Assembly: GCF_003725535.1 (NCBI RefSeq)
Contig: NZ_RJSF01000038.1
Span: forward strand, 18,019 to 82,018
Direction: 5' to 3'
Origin: Nocardioides pocheonensis
Lineage (GTDB): Bacteria; Actinomycetota; Actinomycetes; Propionibacteriales; Nocardioidaceae
Length of the DNA: 64,000 nucleotides
Below are positions 29,287 through 36,843 of this stretch, piece by piece (the first letter of the stretch is position 1; every line of letters starts with the position of its first letter). The translations under genes were made by a program, and so were the position numbers. Below the pieces are notes generated by a model. It was not told the origin of the DNA, ran no database searches, and saw only the letters and a list, made by a program, of their open reading frames with translations.

Positions 29287-29302
29287 TGTGATGGCGGTCA
29301 CG
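29287..29302 (-). promoter_or_regulatory. Candidate CRP/GlxR binding site upstream of the DUF485-actP operon
   Basis: Read on the minus strand CGTGACCGCCATCACA, which matches the CRP-family consensus TGTGA-N6-TCACA at 9 of the 10 conserved positions. It is 34 bases upstream of the DUF485 start codon. The window encodes a Crp homologue (18457-19134), and acetate-uptake genes are known GlxR targets in corynebacteria, so regulation is plausible. Confidence 0.55.
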
Positions 29303-29400
29303 CTAGGAACCTCGTACCCAGGGGAGGCAGTCCTGGAACCGCTTGGTGCGGTCGGTGGCGGTCGGCATTCGCCGAGCGGTCGGTTCGGTACGACGAACGG

Positions 29401-30918
29401 TCACGAGCGGTCGAGCTGGACCGCCTCCGGCGTGTGCAGCCGGACCATGAACCGGCCGACGTGGGCGGGCACGCGATGCCGGGTGAGGCGGGAGACGATC
29501 ACCATGGTCAGCACGCTGGCCGGCACCGCCCACGCGGCCGGCTGGGCGACCAGGGCGGCGAACCACCCGCTGTCGCGGCCGACGACGAGCCGGTCGACGA
29601 CGGCGAAGCCGGTGAGGCCACCGCCGAGGACGAGCCCCGCGAACGCTCCGGCGGCGGTCAGCCCGCGCCACCAGATCCCGAGCACTAGCAGCGGGCAGAA
29701 CGTCGCCGCGGCCATCGCGAACGCGAGGCCGACGACCGTGGCCACCGAGACGTCGCGGGCGACCAGGGCCATCGCGAGCGGGACGGCGACGGCGACCGCC
29801 GCGGAGATCCGGAACGACGTGACCCCCTCGAATCGACGGCTCACCACGTCCTGGGAGATGACGCCGGCGACGGCCACCGTGAGACCGGAGGACGTGGCCA
29901 GGAACGCTGCGAACGCACCGCCCGTGAGCAGTGCGGTGAGGACATCGCCGCCGACGCCGCCGACCATCCGCTGCGGCAGCTCGAGGACCACGCTGTCGGT
30001 CGCGCCGCGCGACACGAGGTCCGGGGCGTAGAGCCGCCCGAGGGCGCCGTACACGGGCGGCAGCACGTAGAAGAGGCCCAGCAGGGCCAGCACGACCAGG
30101 GTCGTCTGCCGAGCGGCCCGGCCGTCGGGGTTGGTGTAGTACCGGACGACCACGTGCGGCAGGCCCATCGTCCCGAGGAACGTCGCCACCATCAGGGAGT
30201 ACGTCGTGTAGAGCGGGTGGTCGCCCGCCACGTCGAGCGGGTTCGCCCAGTCGAACCCCGAGGCACCGCCGACGACCGTCGACGAGGCAGCCGGGGAGGT
30301 CCCCCCGTCGTGCAGCCAGACCACGAGCAGGAACATCAGCGGCACCAGCAGTGCGGTCAGCTTCAGCCAGTACTGGAAGGCCTGCACGAACGTGATCGAG
30401 CGCATGCCGCCGGCCAGCACGTTCGCGAGGACGACGCCTGCCACGACCGCGCCACCGGCCCACGGCGCCATCCCGGTCGCCGAGCGCAGGGCCACCCCGG
30501 CGCCGCGGAACTGCGGCATCAGGTAGAGCCAGCCGATCGCCACGACCAGCACCGACGAGAGCGTGCGGACCACGCGGGAGTCCAGCCGCGCCTCGGCGAA
30601 GTCCGGCAGCGTGTAGGCGCCGGAGCGGCGCAGCGGCGCGGCGACCAGTGCGAGCAGGACCAGGTAGCCGGCGGTCCAGCCGACCGGGTACCAGAGCATC
30701 TCGCCGCCGTAGGCGAGCACCAGACCGGCGACCCCGAGGAACGACGCTCCGGAGAGGTACTCGCCGCTGATCGCCCACGCGTTCAGCCCGGGGCGCACCG
30801 ACCGGGAGGCGACGAAGAAGTCCGACGTGGTGCGGCTGAACCGCAACCCCCACGTGCCGATCACCAGCGTCGCGACGGTGACGACGGCGACCGCGCCGAT
30901 GCCGTAGGCGATGTTCAC
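29401..30918 (-). CDS. Second SSS-family symporter (monocarboxylate/acetate type)
   Basis: A 505-residue sodium:solute symporter with about 13 helices and the same blocks as actP: DFFVASRSVRPGLNAWAISG, EYLSGASFLGVAGLVLAYG, AGGMRSITFVQAFQYWLKL and GTMGLPHVVVRYYTNPDGRAAR. ATG 30918 is 4 bases after the stop of a small two-helix protein, and that gene is coupled to a LytTR regulator and LytS kinase, making a four-gene operon. It is clearly a distinct paralogue, so its substrate may be another monocarboxylate such as pyruvate or propionate; that is inference. Confidence 0.9.
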   Translation of the reverse strand: MNIAYGIGAVAVVTVATLVIGTWGLRFSRTTSDFFVASRSVRPGLNAWAISGEYLSGASFLGVAGLVLAYGGEMLWYPVGWTAGYLVLLALVAAPLRRSGAYTLPDFAEARLDSRVVRTLSSVLVVAIGWLYLMPQFRGAGVALRSATGMAPWAGGAVVAGVVLANVLAGGMRSITFVQAFQYWLKLTALLVPLMFLLVVWLHDGGTSPAASSTVVGGASGFDWANPLDVAGDHPLYTTYSLMVATFLGTMGLPHVVVRYYTNPDGRAARQTTLVVLALLGLFYVLPPVYGALGRLYAPDLVSRGATDSVVLELPQRMVGGVGGDVLTALLTGGAFAAFLATSSGLTVAVAGVISQDVVSRRFEGVTSFRISAAVAVAVPLAMALVARDVSVATVVGLAFAMAAATFCPLLVLGIWWRGLTAAGAFAGLVLGGGLTGFAVVDRLVVGRDSGWFAALVAQPAAWAVPASVLTMVIVSRLTRHRVPAHVGRFMVRLHTPEAVQLDRS

Positions 30919-30922
30919 GCGG

Positions 30923-31321
30923 TCACCAGCGCTCGACCACCTGCGTGAACTCCCGTTCGTTGCGCTCGGCCGAGCGCACGTAGCGCCAGGCGAGCAGCAC
31001 CAGCACCGGGTAGCAGCCGAAGGCGAGGACCACCCACGACACCGGCATCCCGAGCACGTGGTGGGACGTGAGGCCGGGAACGAGCCAGAACAGGACCGGG
31101 AGGGCGCCGATGGTGAGGCCGAGCACCGACACGGTGCTCACCGCGAGCCGCAGCTGTGCGCGGAGCAGCGCGGCGAGATAGATCTCGCCGAGCTCGCTCT
31201 GCGCATCGATCTCGGACGCGACGGTGGGCCGGGGGCCGCGCCGGGGACGCTCGGTGTGCGGGCTGGTGACCCGGACCCGGGCCGGCCGGCCGACCGGCCG
31301 CGGCTCGCCCCGGTCGCTCAT
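30923..31321 (-). CDS. Small two-helix membrane protein (DUF485-like partner of second symporter)
   Basis: A 132-residue protein. The basic Pro/Arg-rich N-terminus (about 40 residues) is followed by two helices (STVSVLGLTIGALPVLFWLV and VSWVVLAFGCYPVLVLLAW) and a charged end (SAERNEREFTQVVERW). Helix spacing and gene position, immediately before an SSS symporter, mirror the DUF485-actP pair, although the sequence match to DUF485 is weak. ATG 31321 overlaps the LytTR gene stop (ATGA). Confidence 0.75.
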   Translation of the reverse strand: MSDRGEPRPVGRPARVRVTSPHTERPRRGPRPTVASEIDAQSELGEIYLAALLRAQLRLAVSTVSVLGLTIGALPVLFWLVPGLTSHHVLGMPVSWVVLAFGCYPVLVLLAWRYVRSAERNEREFTQVVERW

Positions 31322-32073
31322 GACTCGCTGCGCCGCGGGTCGCGGACGAGCAGGTCGCGCAGCTGCCGCGTGTGCCGGCGGCTGACGGCGAGCTCGACCT
31401 GCCCTCCCCGACCGCCGATGACCACGCTGCACCGGCCGGCGTCGACCCGCAGCTCCTCGACGTACGGGAGGGCCACCAGCAGCGACCGGTGGATCCGCAC
31501 GAACCCGGCGCCGGCCCACTGCTGCTCGAGCTGGCTGAGGGGGATCCGGACCAGGTGGCTCTCGGCGTCGGTGTGCAGCCGCGCGTAGTCGCCCTCGGCC
31601 TCGACGTACCGGATCTCCGAGATGGGTACGAAGCGGGTCACCCCGCCGCGCTCGACCGGCACCTGGTCGACGGTGGTGTCGGTGCGGGTCCCGCCGAGCA
31701 CCCGGCGCACCGCCTCGGCGATCCGGTCCGGGCGCACCGGCTTGAGCACGTAGTCGACGGCGTCGAGCTCGAACGCCTCGACGGCGTGCTTCTCGTGCGC
31801 GGTCACGAACACCACCGCCGGCGGGCTCTTGAACCGGGCCAGCACCGAGGCGAGCTCGATCCCGTCGAGTCCGGGCATCTGGATGTCGAGGAAGACCGCG
31901 TCGATCTCGCGCTCCTTGAGCATCCGCAGCGCCTCGGTCGGGGAGTCCGTCGCGTGGACCTCGGCGATGCGGGGGTCCTGGCGCAACAGCCAGCCGAGCT
32001 CGTCGAGGGCGGGGGTCTCGTCGTCGAGCACGAGCACCCGGAGCCCGCCGACGGCCGCGGACCCGCCGGTCAC
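31318..32073 (-). CDS. LytTR-family response regulator
   Basis: A 251-residue regulator. The receiver domain has acidic Asp17-Asp18, phosphoacceptor Asp63 (VFLDIQMPG), Thr91 (VFVTAHEK) and Lys111 (YVLKPVRP). The C-terminal LytTR DNA-binding domain includes IRYVEAEGDYARLHTDAESH, GFVRIHRSLLVALPYVEELR and LAVSRRHTRQLRDLL. GTG 32073 overlaps the kinase stop by four bases, so it is translated coupled to its sensor. It presumably controls the symporter encoded two genes downstream, as in BtsSR/BtsT and YpdAB/YhjX systems of E. coli. Confidence 0.93.
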   Translation of the reverse strand: MTGGSAAVGGLRVLVLDDETPALDELGWLLRQDPRIAEVHATDSPTEALRMLKEREIDAVFLDIQMPGLDGIELASVLARFKSPPAVVFVTAHEKHAVEAFELDAVDYVLKPVRPDRIAEAVRRVLGGTRTDTTVDQVPVERGGVTRFVPISEIRYVEAEGDYARLHTDAESHLVRIPLSQLEQQWAGAGFVRIHRSLLVALPYVEELRVDAGRCSVVIGGRGGQVELAVSRRHTRQLRDLLVRDPRRSES

Positions 32074-33218
32074 GGATGCACCCCGGGCGCGTACTTCGGC
32101 ACGCGCACGAGCACCTTGGTGCCTGCGCCGGGTGCGGTCTCCACGACCAGACCGTACGCGTCCCCGAACGTGTTGCGGAGCCGCTCGTCGACGTTGGCCA
32201 GGCCCACGGAGTCCGAGCTCGGGTCGCCGGCCAGCACCCGACGAACCCGCTCGGGGTCCTCGCCCTCCCCGTCGTCCTCGACGGTGATCTCGCACTCCCG
32301 GTCCCGATCGCGGGCCTCGATCGTGATGGTGCCGCCTGCGGCACGTCGCTCCAGGCCGTGGCGCACGGCGTTCTCGACCAGCGGCTGCAGGCACAGGAAG
32401 GGAACCCGTACGCCGAGCACCTCCGGAGCGATCTTCAGCGTCACCGTGAGCCGGTCGCCGAACCGGGCCTGCTCGAGCAGCAGGTAGCGCTCGACGGAGC
32501 GCAGCTCCTCCGCCAGCGTCGTGAACTCACCGTGCTGCCGGAAGGAGTAGCGAGTGAAGTCGGCGAACTCCAGCAGCAGCTCACGGGCCCGGTCGGGATC
32601 CGTGCGCACGAAGGAGGCGATCGCGCCCAGGGAGTTGTAGATGAAGTGCGGGCTGATCTGTGCGCGCAGCGCACGCACCTCCGCCTGCACCAGCCGGTGT
32701 CGCGACTGGTCGAGCTCGGCGAGCTCGAGCTGCCCGGAGACCCAGTTGGCGACCTCCTCGGTGGCACGCAGCAGGCCCGCGGAGCGCTCCTCGGCGAGCG
32801 CCACCAGGGCACCCGCGACCCGGTCCTCGATCACCAGCGGGCTGGCGATCGCGTGCCGGACCGGACAACCGGGGTGCTCGCAGGCCAGCTCCGCCCGACC
32901 GGCCACGGCGGTGCCGCCCTCGCGGATGACCCGCTGTGCCAGGGCGCGGGCCTGGTCGGCGTGGTGGTCGGCCTGCCCGTCGTACCCGAGCAGGCCCTCG
33001 GTGTCGGCGATCGCGACCGCCGGCGTGCCGAGCAGGACCCGCAGGTGCCGCAGGCTGCGCTCGACGGACGCGGCGTTGAGCCCTTCGCGCAGGGCGGGCG
33101 AGGCCAGTGCGGCGGTGTGCAGCGTGCGGAAGGTCGCCCGGTCGGCCTCGGTGCCGAGGTGCCGCGAGGCCCGGGGCGTGCGTCCGAGGCCGGGAAGCCG
33201 CCAGCGCCGCGGTGCCAT
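32070..33218 (-). CDS. LytS-type sensor histidine kinase with GAF-like sensor
   Basis: A 382-residue cytoplasmic kinase without membrane helices. Residues ~35-170 form a GAF-like domain containing two cysteines in ACEHPGCPVRHAI (C-x4-C), which could bind metal or sense redox. The His_kinase (PF06580-type) domain has phosphorylatable His191 in QISPHFIYNSLGAI, then LCLQPLVENAVRHGLE (N box) and ITVEDDGEGEDPE plus SVGLANVDERLRNTFG (ATP lid). ATG 33218 is the first conserved methionine. First gene of the four-gene sensor/symporter operon. Confidence 0.9.
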   Translation of the reverse strand: MAPRRWRLPGLGRTPRASRHLGTEADRATFRTLHTAALASPALREGLNAASVERSLRHLRVLLGTPAVAIADTEGLLGYDGQADHHADQARALAQRVIREGGTAVAGRAELACEHPGCPVRHAIASPLVIEDRVAGALVALAEERSAGLLRATEEVANWVSGQLELAELDQSRHRLVQAEVRALRAQISPHFIYNSLGAIASFVRTDPDRARELLLEFADFTRYSFRQHGEFTTLAEELRSVERYLLLEQARFGDRLTVTLKIAPEVLGVRVPFLCLQPLVENAVRHGLERRAAGGTITIEARDRDRECEITVEDDGEGEDPERVRRVLAGDPSSDSVGLANVDERLRNTFGDAYGLVVETAPGAGTKVLVRVPKYAPGVHP

Positions 33219-33225
33219 CAACCGG

Positions 33226-34101
33226 CTACCGGAAGTCGAAGAGGAGGGTGCCGGAGTCCTCCGGCGGACCGGCCTGGTGGGGCACCCGGACGAGCGGCTG
33301 GGTCGAGTCGGGGTCGACCAGGTCGGCCCAGTCCACCCGGCCCGGCGACGGCGGCGGGGGAGGTACGACGTGCCGGACCTCGGCCCGGTAGCACCGGGTG
33401 AGGTAGGGCAGCTGCATGCCGTCGGGGCCGCGGCCGTAGTCGTCGTACAGGGCGCCGACACGGGCGAGCAGCTCCTCGCGCTCCTGCTCCTCGAGCAGCG
33501 CGACGTACGAGCGGGAGCGGACCAGGTCGAAGAGCTCGGGACGGCGCAGGCTCTGCCAGAACCGGAACTCCTGGTGCGCGACCGGGCCGAAGTGCTCCGA
33601 CTGCGCGGCGGGCCAGGACAGGTCGGTGGCGTTCTCGGCGCTGCCGATGATGGCGCCGAGCTTGCGCACCCACGGGATGCCCTCGTCGCGGGCGTTCCAG
33701 ACCAGCGCGAGCACGCCGCCGGGGCGCAGCACGCGCGCGATCTCCGGGAGGGCGGTCGCGTGGTCGAACCAGTGGAACGACTGCGCGCACACCACCACGT
33801 CGACCGACTGGGAGGCGACCGGGATGTGCTCGGCCGTGGCGACCGCCGCGCGGGCCCGGGGCACGCGGGCACGCAGGTGGGCGAGCATCTGCGGGAGCGG
33901 GTCGGTCGCGATCACGTCGTGACCGGCGGCGACCAGCAGCTCGGTGAGCTTGCCGGTGCCGGCGCCGAGCTCGACGACGGTCGACCGGCTGGTGCCGACG
34001 AGCCATTCCGCGGCCTCGGGCGGGTACGAGGGACGCGCACGATCGTAGGCCTCGGCCACTGTGGCGAAGGAGAGGGCGTGCTCACGCATCTCGTCGCTCA
34101 T
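33226..34101 (-). CDS. Class I SAM-dependent methyltransferase
   Basis: A 291-residue methyltransferase with motif I VVELGAGTGKLTELLVAAG near residue 41, motif II VIATDPLPQML, motif IV VVCAQSFHWFD and post-I TAEHIPVASQSVD. The Methyltransf_11-type fold with the SFHWFD signature resembles small-molecule methyltransferases. The C-terminal part is rich in proline (HVVPPPPPSPG) and not assigned. ATG 34101 lacks a ribosome site; TAGTTT is 10 bases upstream. Substrate unknown. It lies 7 bases upstream of the kinase gene on the same strand and may be co-transcribed. Confidence 0.88.
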   Translation of the reverse strand: MSDEMREHALSFATVAEAYDRARPSYPPEAAEWLVGTSRSTVVELGAGTGKLTELLVAAGHDVIATDPLPQMLAHLRARVPRARAAVATAEHIPVASQSVDVVVCAQSFHWFDHATALPEIARVLRPGGVLALVWNARDEGIPWVRKLGAIIGSAENATDLSWPAAQSEHFGPVAHQEFRFWQSLRRPELFDLVRSRSYVALLEEQEREELLARVGALYDDYGRGPDGMQLPYLTRCYRAEVRHVVPPPPPSPGRVDWADLVDPDSTQPLVRVPHQAGPPEDSGTLLFDFR

Positions 34102-34135
34102 CGTGCGCTCGAAACTACCCGATAGCCTTCCCCGT

Positions 34136-34864
34136 GTGCCTGACGCCGCGCCCGACCCGCTGACCTGGCTGACCGAGCTGGAGGGGGTCCCGTCGGCGTT
34201 CGCCGCCGCGCGCGACGGCATCGACGCGCTGCTGCGCGACCGGGGCCTTCGGCGCACCAGCCCCGACCAGACCACGGAGTCGTTGCTGCGTGGTGCGCAC
34301 GCCTCGGGGGTGCTCGAGGGCTCCACCTCGTCGCTCGAGGAGGTGCGCGACGGCAGCGGGGACGAGATCGCCCAGGCGGCGGTCCGGGTGAGCACCGGCG
34401 TGCTCGGTCTGGTGCCGGTGATCGGCACGTCGCCGCTGCAGGCGTTCGCCCGGCTGCACGCTCTCGCCGGCAAGGGAGTCGTCGAGGACGAGCGGCTCGG
34501 TCGCCCGGTCTCGGCGGAGGGGGCCGAGCGGCTCAACGCCCTCGCGACCACCCTGCTCGGCACCTCGGTTCCGGCCCTGATCGTGGCCGCCCTCGTGCAC
34601 GCCGAGATCGTCACGGTCGCGCCGTTCGCCTCGCACAACGGCATCGTCGCGCGGGCGGCCGAGCGGCTCGTCATGGTCGCCCGCGGCGTCGACCCGGCGT
34701 CGGTCGTCGTACCGGAGGCGGGGCACCTGGCGCTGCGGCCGCAGTACGAGTCGAACCTCCGGGGCTACCGCGACGGCGGCCGAGGGGGACTGCACGCCTG
34801 GCTGCTGTACGCCGCCGAGGCCGTCACCGCGGGCGTGGAGCACTCACCGCTCTCAGGTGGTTGA
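34136..34864 (+). CDS. Fic-domain-like protein with degenerate active site
   Basis: A 242-residue helical protein resembling Fic-family proteins. The canonical core HPFx(D/E)GNGRxxR appears as VAPFASHNGIVARAAERLVM: the catalytic histidine is Ala, the GNGR is HNGI, and only the last Arg is kept, so AMP transfer is unlikely. An N-terminal segment (TTESLLRGAHASGVLEGSTSS) resembles the inhibitory/substrate region of Fic proteins. GTG 34136 is preceded by TAGCCT 7 bases upstream (leaderless type). The stop codon lies in an interspersed repeat (34856-34891). Related proteins occur next to the HAD gene in other actinobacteria. Confidence 0.7.
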   Translation: MPDAAPDPLTWLTELEGVPSAFAAARDGIDALLRDRGLRRTSPDQTTESLLRGAHASGVLEGSTSSLEEVRDGSGDEIAQAAVRVSTGVLGLVPVIGTSPLQAFARLHALAGKGVVEDERLGRPVSAEGAERLNALATTLLGTSVPALIVAALVHAEIVTVAPFASHNGIVARAAERLVMVARGVDPASVVVPEAGHLALRPQYESNLRGYRDGGRGGLHAWLLYAAEAVTAGVEHSPLSGG

Positions 34865-34891
34865 GGTGCGAGCGCAGCGAGCCTCGAAACC
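34856..34891. repeat. Interspersed palindromic repeat providing the Fic-like stop codon
   Basis: GGTGGTTGAGGTGCGAGCGC continuing AGCGAGCCTCGAAACC. Outer arms GGTT.GAGG and CCTC..AACC pair. Nearly identical to the copy after topA (57609-57644). The TGA in GGTTGAGG is the stop of the upstream gene. Confidence 0.8.
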
Positions 34892-34903
34892 CCGGAAAGG
34901 CTG

Positions 34904-34933
34904 AGCGGCATCGAAGAGATCCTCGATGCCGCT
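34904..34933. terminator. 11-base hairpin between Fic-like and HAD genes
   Basis: AGCGGCATCGA (34904-34914) pairs with TCGATGCCGCT (34923-34933), loop 8 bases. It lies between convergent genes. The remaining ~200 bases to 35134 are noticeably less GC-rich and show no gene or RNA that I can support. Confidence 0.7.
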
Positions 34934-35134
34934 CGAACACATGGGCACGGGTACCAAGCTGCACGGAATCCAACTGTTGCCCCGGGAGTGTCCCGGATGC
35001 AAGCGCCCTGTAGGAAGGGTAGATCGGAGCGTGGGTTCCGCATCCATGTGCTGGTCTTGAGTTGTTCTGCCTGACTCCTGTCTACGCCCGGTGCCGGAGC
35101 ACTTCAAGGACCTTCGAGGGTTGACTTTTCGGCG

Positions 35135-35950
35135 TTACAGCCTGAACCCACGGCGCCGCCCGCGTCGTGCGTTGATCCACACGGCCGCGCCCACTCCGGC
35201 GATCCCGGCGACGGCCAGGGCCGCCAGCGTGGGCTTCGCCGGGGGCAGCCGGACCCGGCTGCCGAGTGCCACGGGGCGCTCGAAGACGAGGACCGGCCAG
35301 CCGCGCTCCTTCGCGATCCGGCGCAGCTCCTTGTCGGGGTTGACCGCGAACGGGTGGCCGACGATCTCGAGCATGTGCACGTCGGTGATCGAGTCGCTGT
35401 AGGCGTAGGAGCCGTCGAGGTCGTAGCCGCGCTTGCGGGCCAGGTCGCTGATCGCCTTGGCCTTGTTCTCGGCGTACGCGTAGAAGCGGATCTTGCCGGT
35501 GTACTTGCCGTCGGCGACCTCCATCCGGGTCGCGACGACGTGGTCGGCGCCGAGCATCTCGCCGATCGGCTCGACCATCTCCGCGCCGCTCGTCGACACG
35601 ATGATCACGTCGCGACCGGCCGCGTGGTGCTCCTCGATCAGGTCGACGGCCTCGTCGTACACGAGCGGCTCGACGATGTTGTGCAGCGTGTCGGCGACGA
35701 TGTCGCGCACGGTCTGCACGTCCCAACCGGTGACCAGCTGCGACATGAACTGCCGCATCTTCTCCATCTGGTCGTGGTCGGCGCCGCCGACCAGGTAGAC
35801 GAACTGCGCGTACGCCGAGCGGAGCACCGCCCCGCGCGAGATCAGCCCACTCGCCTGGAACTCCTTGCTGAACGCGAACGTGCTCGACCTGGCGATGATC
35901 GTCTTGTCCAGGTCGAAGAACGCCGCGGTGGGCCGAGCGACGGGGCTCAT
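35135..35950 (-). CDS. HAD-IB family hydrolase (SerB-like) with C-terminal membrane anchor
   Basis: A 271-residue HAD hydrolase. Motif I FFDLDKTIIA (nucleophile Asp14 by count), motif II VIIVSTSGAEM, motif III lysine in NKAKAISDLA, motif IV YAYSDSITDVHML. A C-terminal membrane helix (TLAALAVAGIAGVGAAVWI) and basic tail (RRGRRRGFRL) anchor it. Homologues lie beside the ssd-cpaF locus in mycobacteria (Rv3661) and have been linked to developmental or septation control. ATG 35950 has TAGACT 7 bases upstream. Shares a tiny divergent promoter with the TSUP gene. Confidence 0.92.
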   Translation of the reverse strand: MSPVARPTAAFFDLDKTIIARSSTFAFSKEFQASGLISRGAVLRSAYAQFVYLVGGADHDQMEKMRQFMSQLVTGWDVQTVRDIVADTLHNIVEPLVYDEAVDLIEEHHAAGRDVIIVSTSGAEMVEPIGEMLGADHVVATRMEVADGKYTGKIRFYAYAENKAKAISDLARKRGYDLDGSYAYSDSITDVHMLEIVGHPFAVNPDKELRRIAKERGWPVLVFERPVALGSRVRLPPAKPTLAALAVAGIAGVGAAVWINARRGRRRGFRL

Positions 35951-35973
35951 GCCGGGAAGTCTAGGGTCGGTCG
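35951..35973. promoter_or_regulatory. 23-base bidirectional leaderless promoter
   Basis: The divergent start codons (ATG ending at 35950, GTG at 35974) are only 23 bases apart. TAGGGT at 35962-35967 is 6 bases before the plus-strand GTG, and TAGACT (minus strand, 35963-35958) is 7 bases before the minus-strand ATG. The two -10 boxes overlap by two bases, so the -35 regions must lie inside the opposite gene. Confidence 0.65.
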
Positions 35974-36747
35974 GTGCCCGACCCGACGACGCTCGTCCTG
36001 CTCGCGCTCGCCGCGGTGGCGGCGGGGTTCGTCGACGCGGTCGTCGGTGGCGGTGGCCTGATCCAGCTGCCCGCCCTGGTCCTGGGCCTGCCCGGCGCGA
36101 GCCCGGTCCAGGTGCTCGCGACGAACAAGCTCGGGTCGATCTGCGGCACGTCGGTCAGCTCGGTCACCTACTACCGGCGGGTGCGCCCGCACGCCGGGAC
36201 GTTCGTGCCGCTGATGGCGTTCGCGTTCGTGGGCTCGTTCGGTGGTGCGCTGCTGGCCTCGCACATCCCGAAGGCCGCGTTCCAGCCGATCGTGCTGGTC
36301 GTGCTGGTCGCCGTCGGCGGCTACGTGCTGCTCCGTCCCGAGCTCGGGTCGGCGACGCGGCTCCGGTTCACCGGCCACCGGCACACGGCGGCGGCGATGG
36401 GCGCCGGGCTCGTGGTCGGCGCCTACGACGGGGCGCTGGGGCCGGGCACCGGTTCCTTCTTCGTGTTCACCCTGGTCGGCCTGCTCGGCTACGCCTTCCT
36501 CGAGGCGTCGGCGAAGGCGCGGATGGCGAACTGGGCGACCAACCTGGCCGCGCTGTGCGTCTTCGCGCCCCAGGACGCCGTGCTGTGGCGGGTCGGGCTG
36601 GTGATGGGCGCGGCCAACCTCGTCGGCGGGTACGTCGGCGCCCGGGTCGCGGTCTCGCGCGGGGCCCGGTTCGTGCGGGTGTTCTTCATCGTCGTGGTCG
36701 GGGCCTTCGTGGTCCGGATCGGCGGGGGACTGCTCGGCGTCTGGTGA
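35974..36747 (+). CDS. TSUP-family (TauE/SafE) membrane permease
   Basis: A 257-residue protein with about eight membrane helices and the duplicated TSUP signature: FVDAVVGGGGLIQLPALVLG near residue 20 and VVGAYDGALGPGTGSFFVFT in the second half. The family exports sulfite, sulfoacetate or other organosulfur anions, or imports them; the substrate is not evident. GTG 35974 is leaderless (TAGGGT 6 bases upstream). Diverges from the HAD gene; the ssd-tad operon follows after 96 bases. Confidence 0.9.
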   Translation: MPDPTTLVLLALAAVAAGFVDAVVGGGGLIQLPALVLGLPGASPVQVLATNKLGSICGTSVSSVTYYRRVRPHAGTFVPLMAFAFVGSFGGALLASHIPKAAFQPIVLVVLVAVGGYVLLRPELGSATRLRFTGHRHTAAAMGAGLVVGAYDGALGPGTGSFFVFTLVGLLGYAFLEASAKARMANWATNLAALCVFAPQDAVLWRVGLVMGAANLVGGYVGARVAVSRGARFVRVFFIVVVGAFVVRIGGGLLGVW

Positions 36748-36843
36748 GGCCGTTTCGTCTCCACAGCCCGGGGCGCCCGGTGTCCGCCCACAGGGTCGCG
36801 GTCGCGGGTCGTCGTACCGGCTCGGGGTGCGGAGGCTCGGGGC

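Noticed and set aside
34853..35107. 84-codon minus-strand open frame between the Fic-like and HAD genes
   Set aside because: It runs through the palindromic repeat and terminator hairpin, has no recognisable domain and no convincing start.
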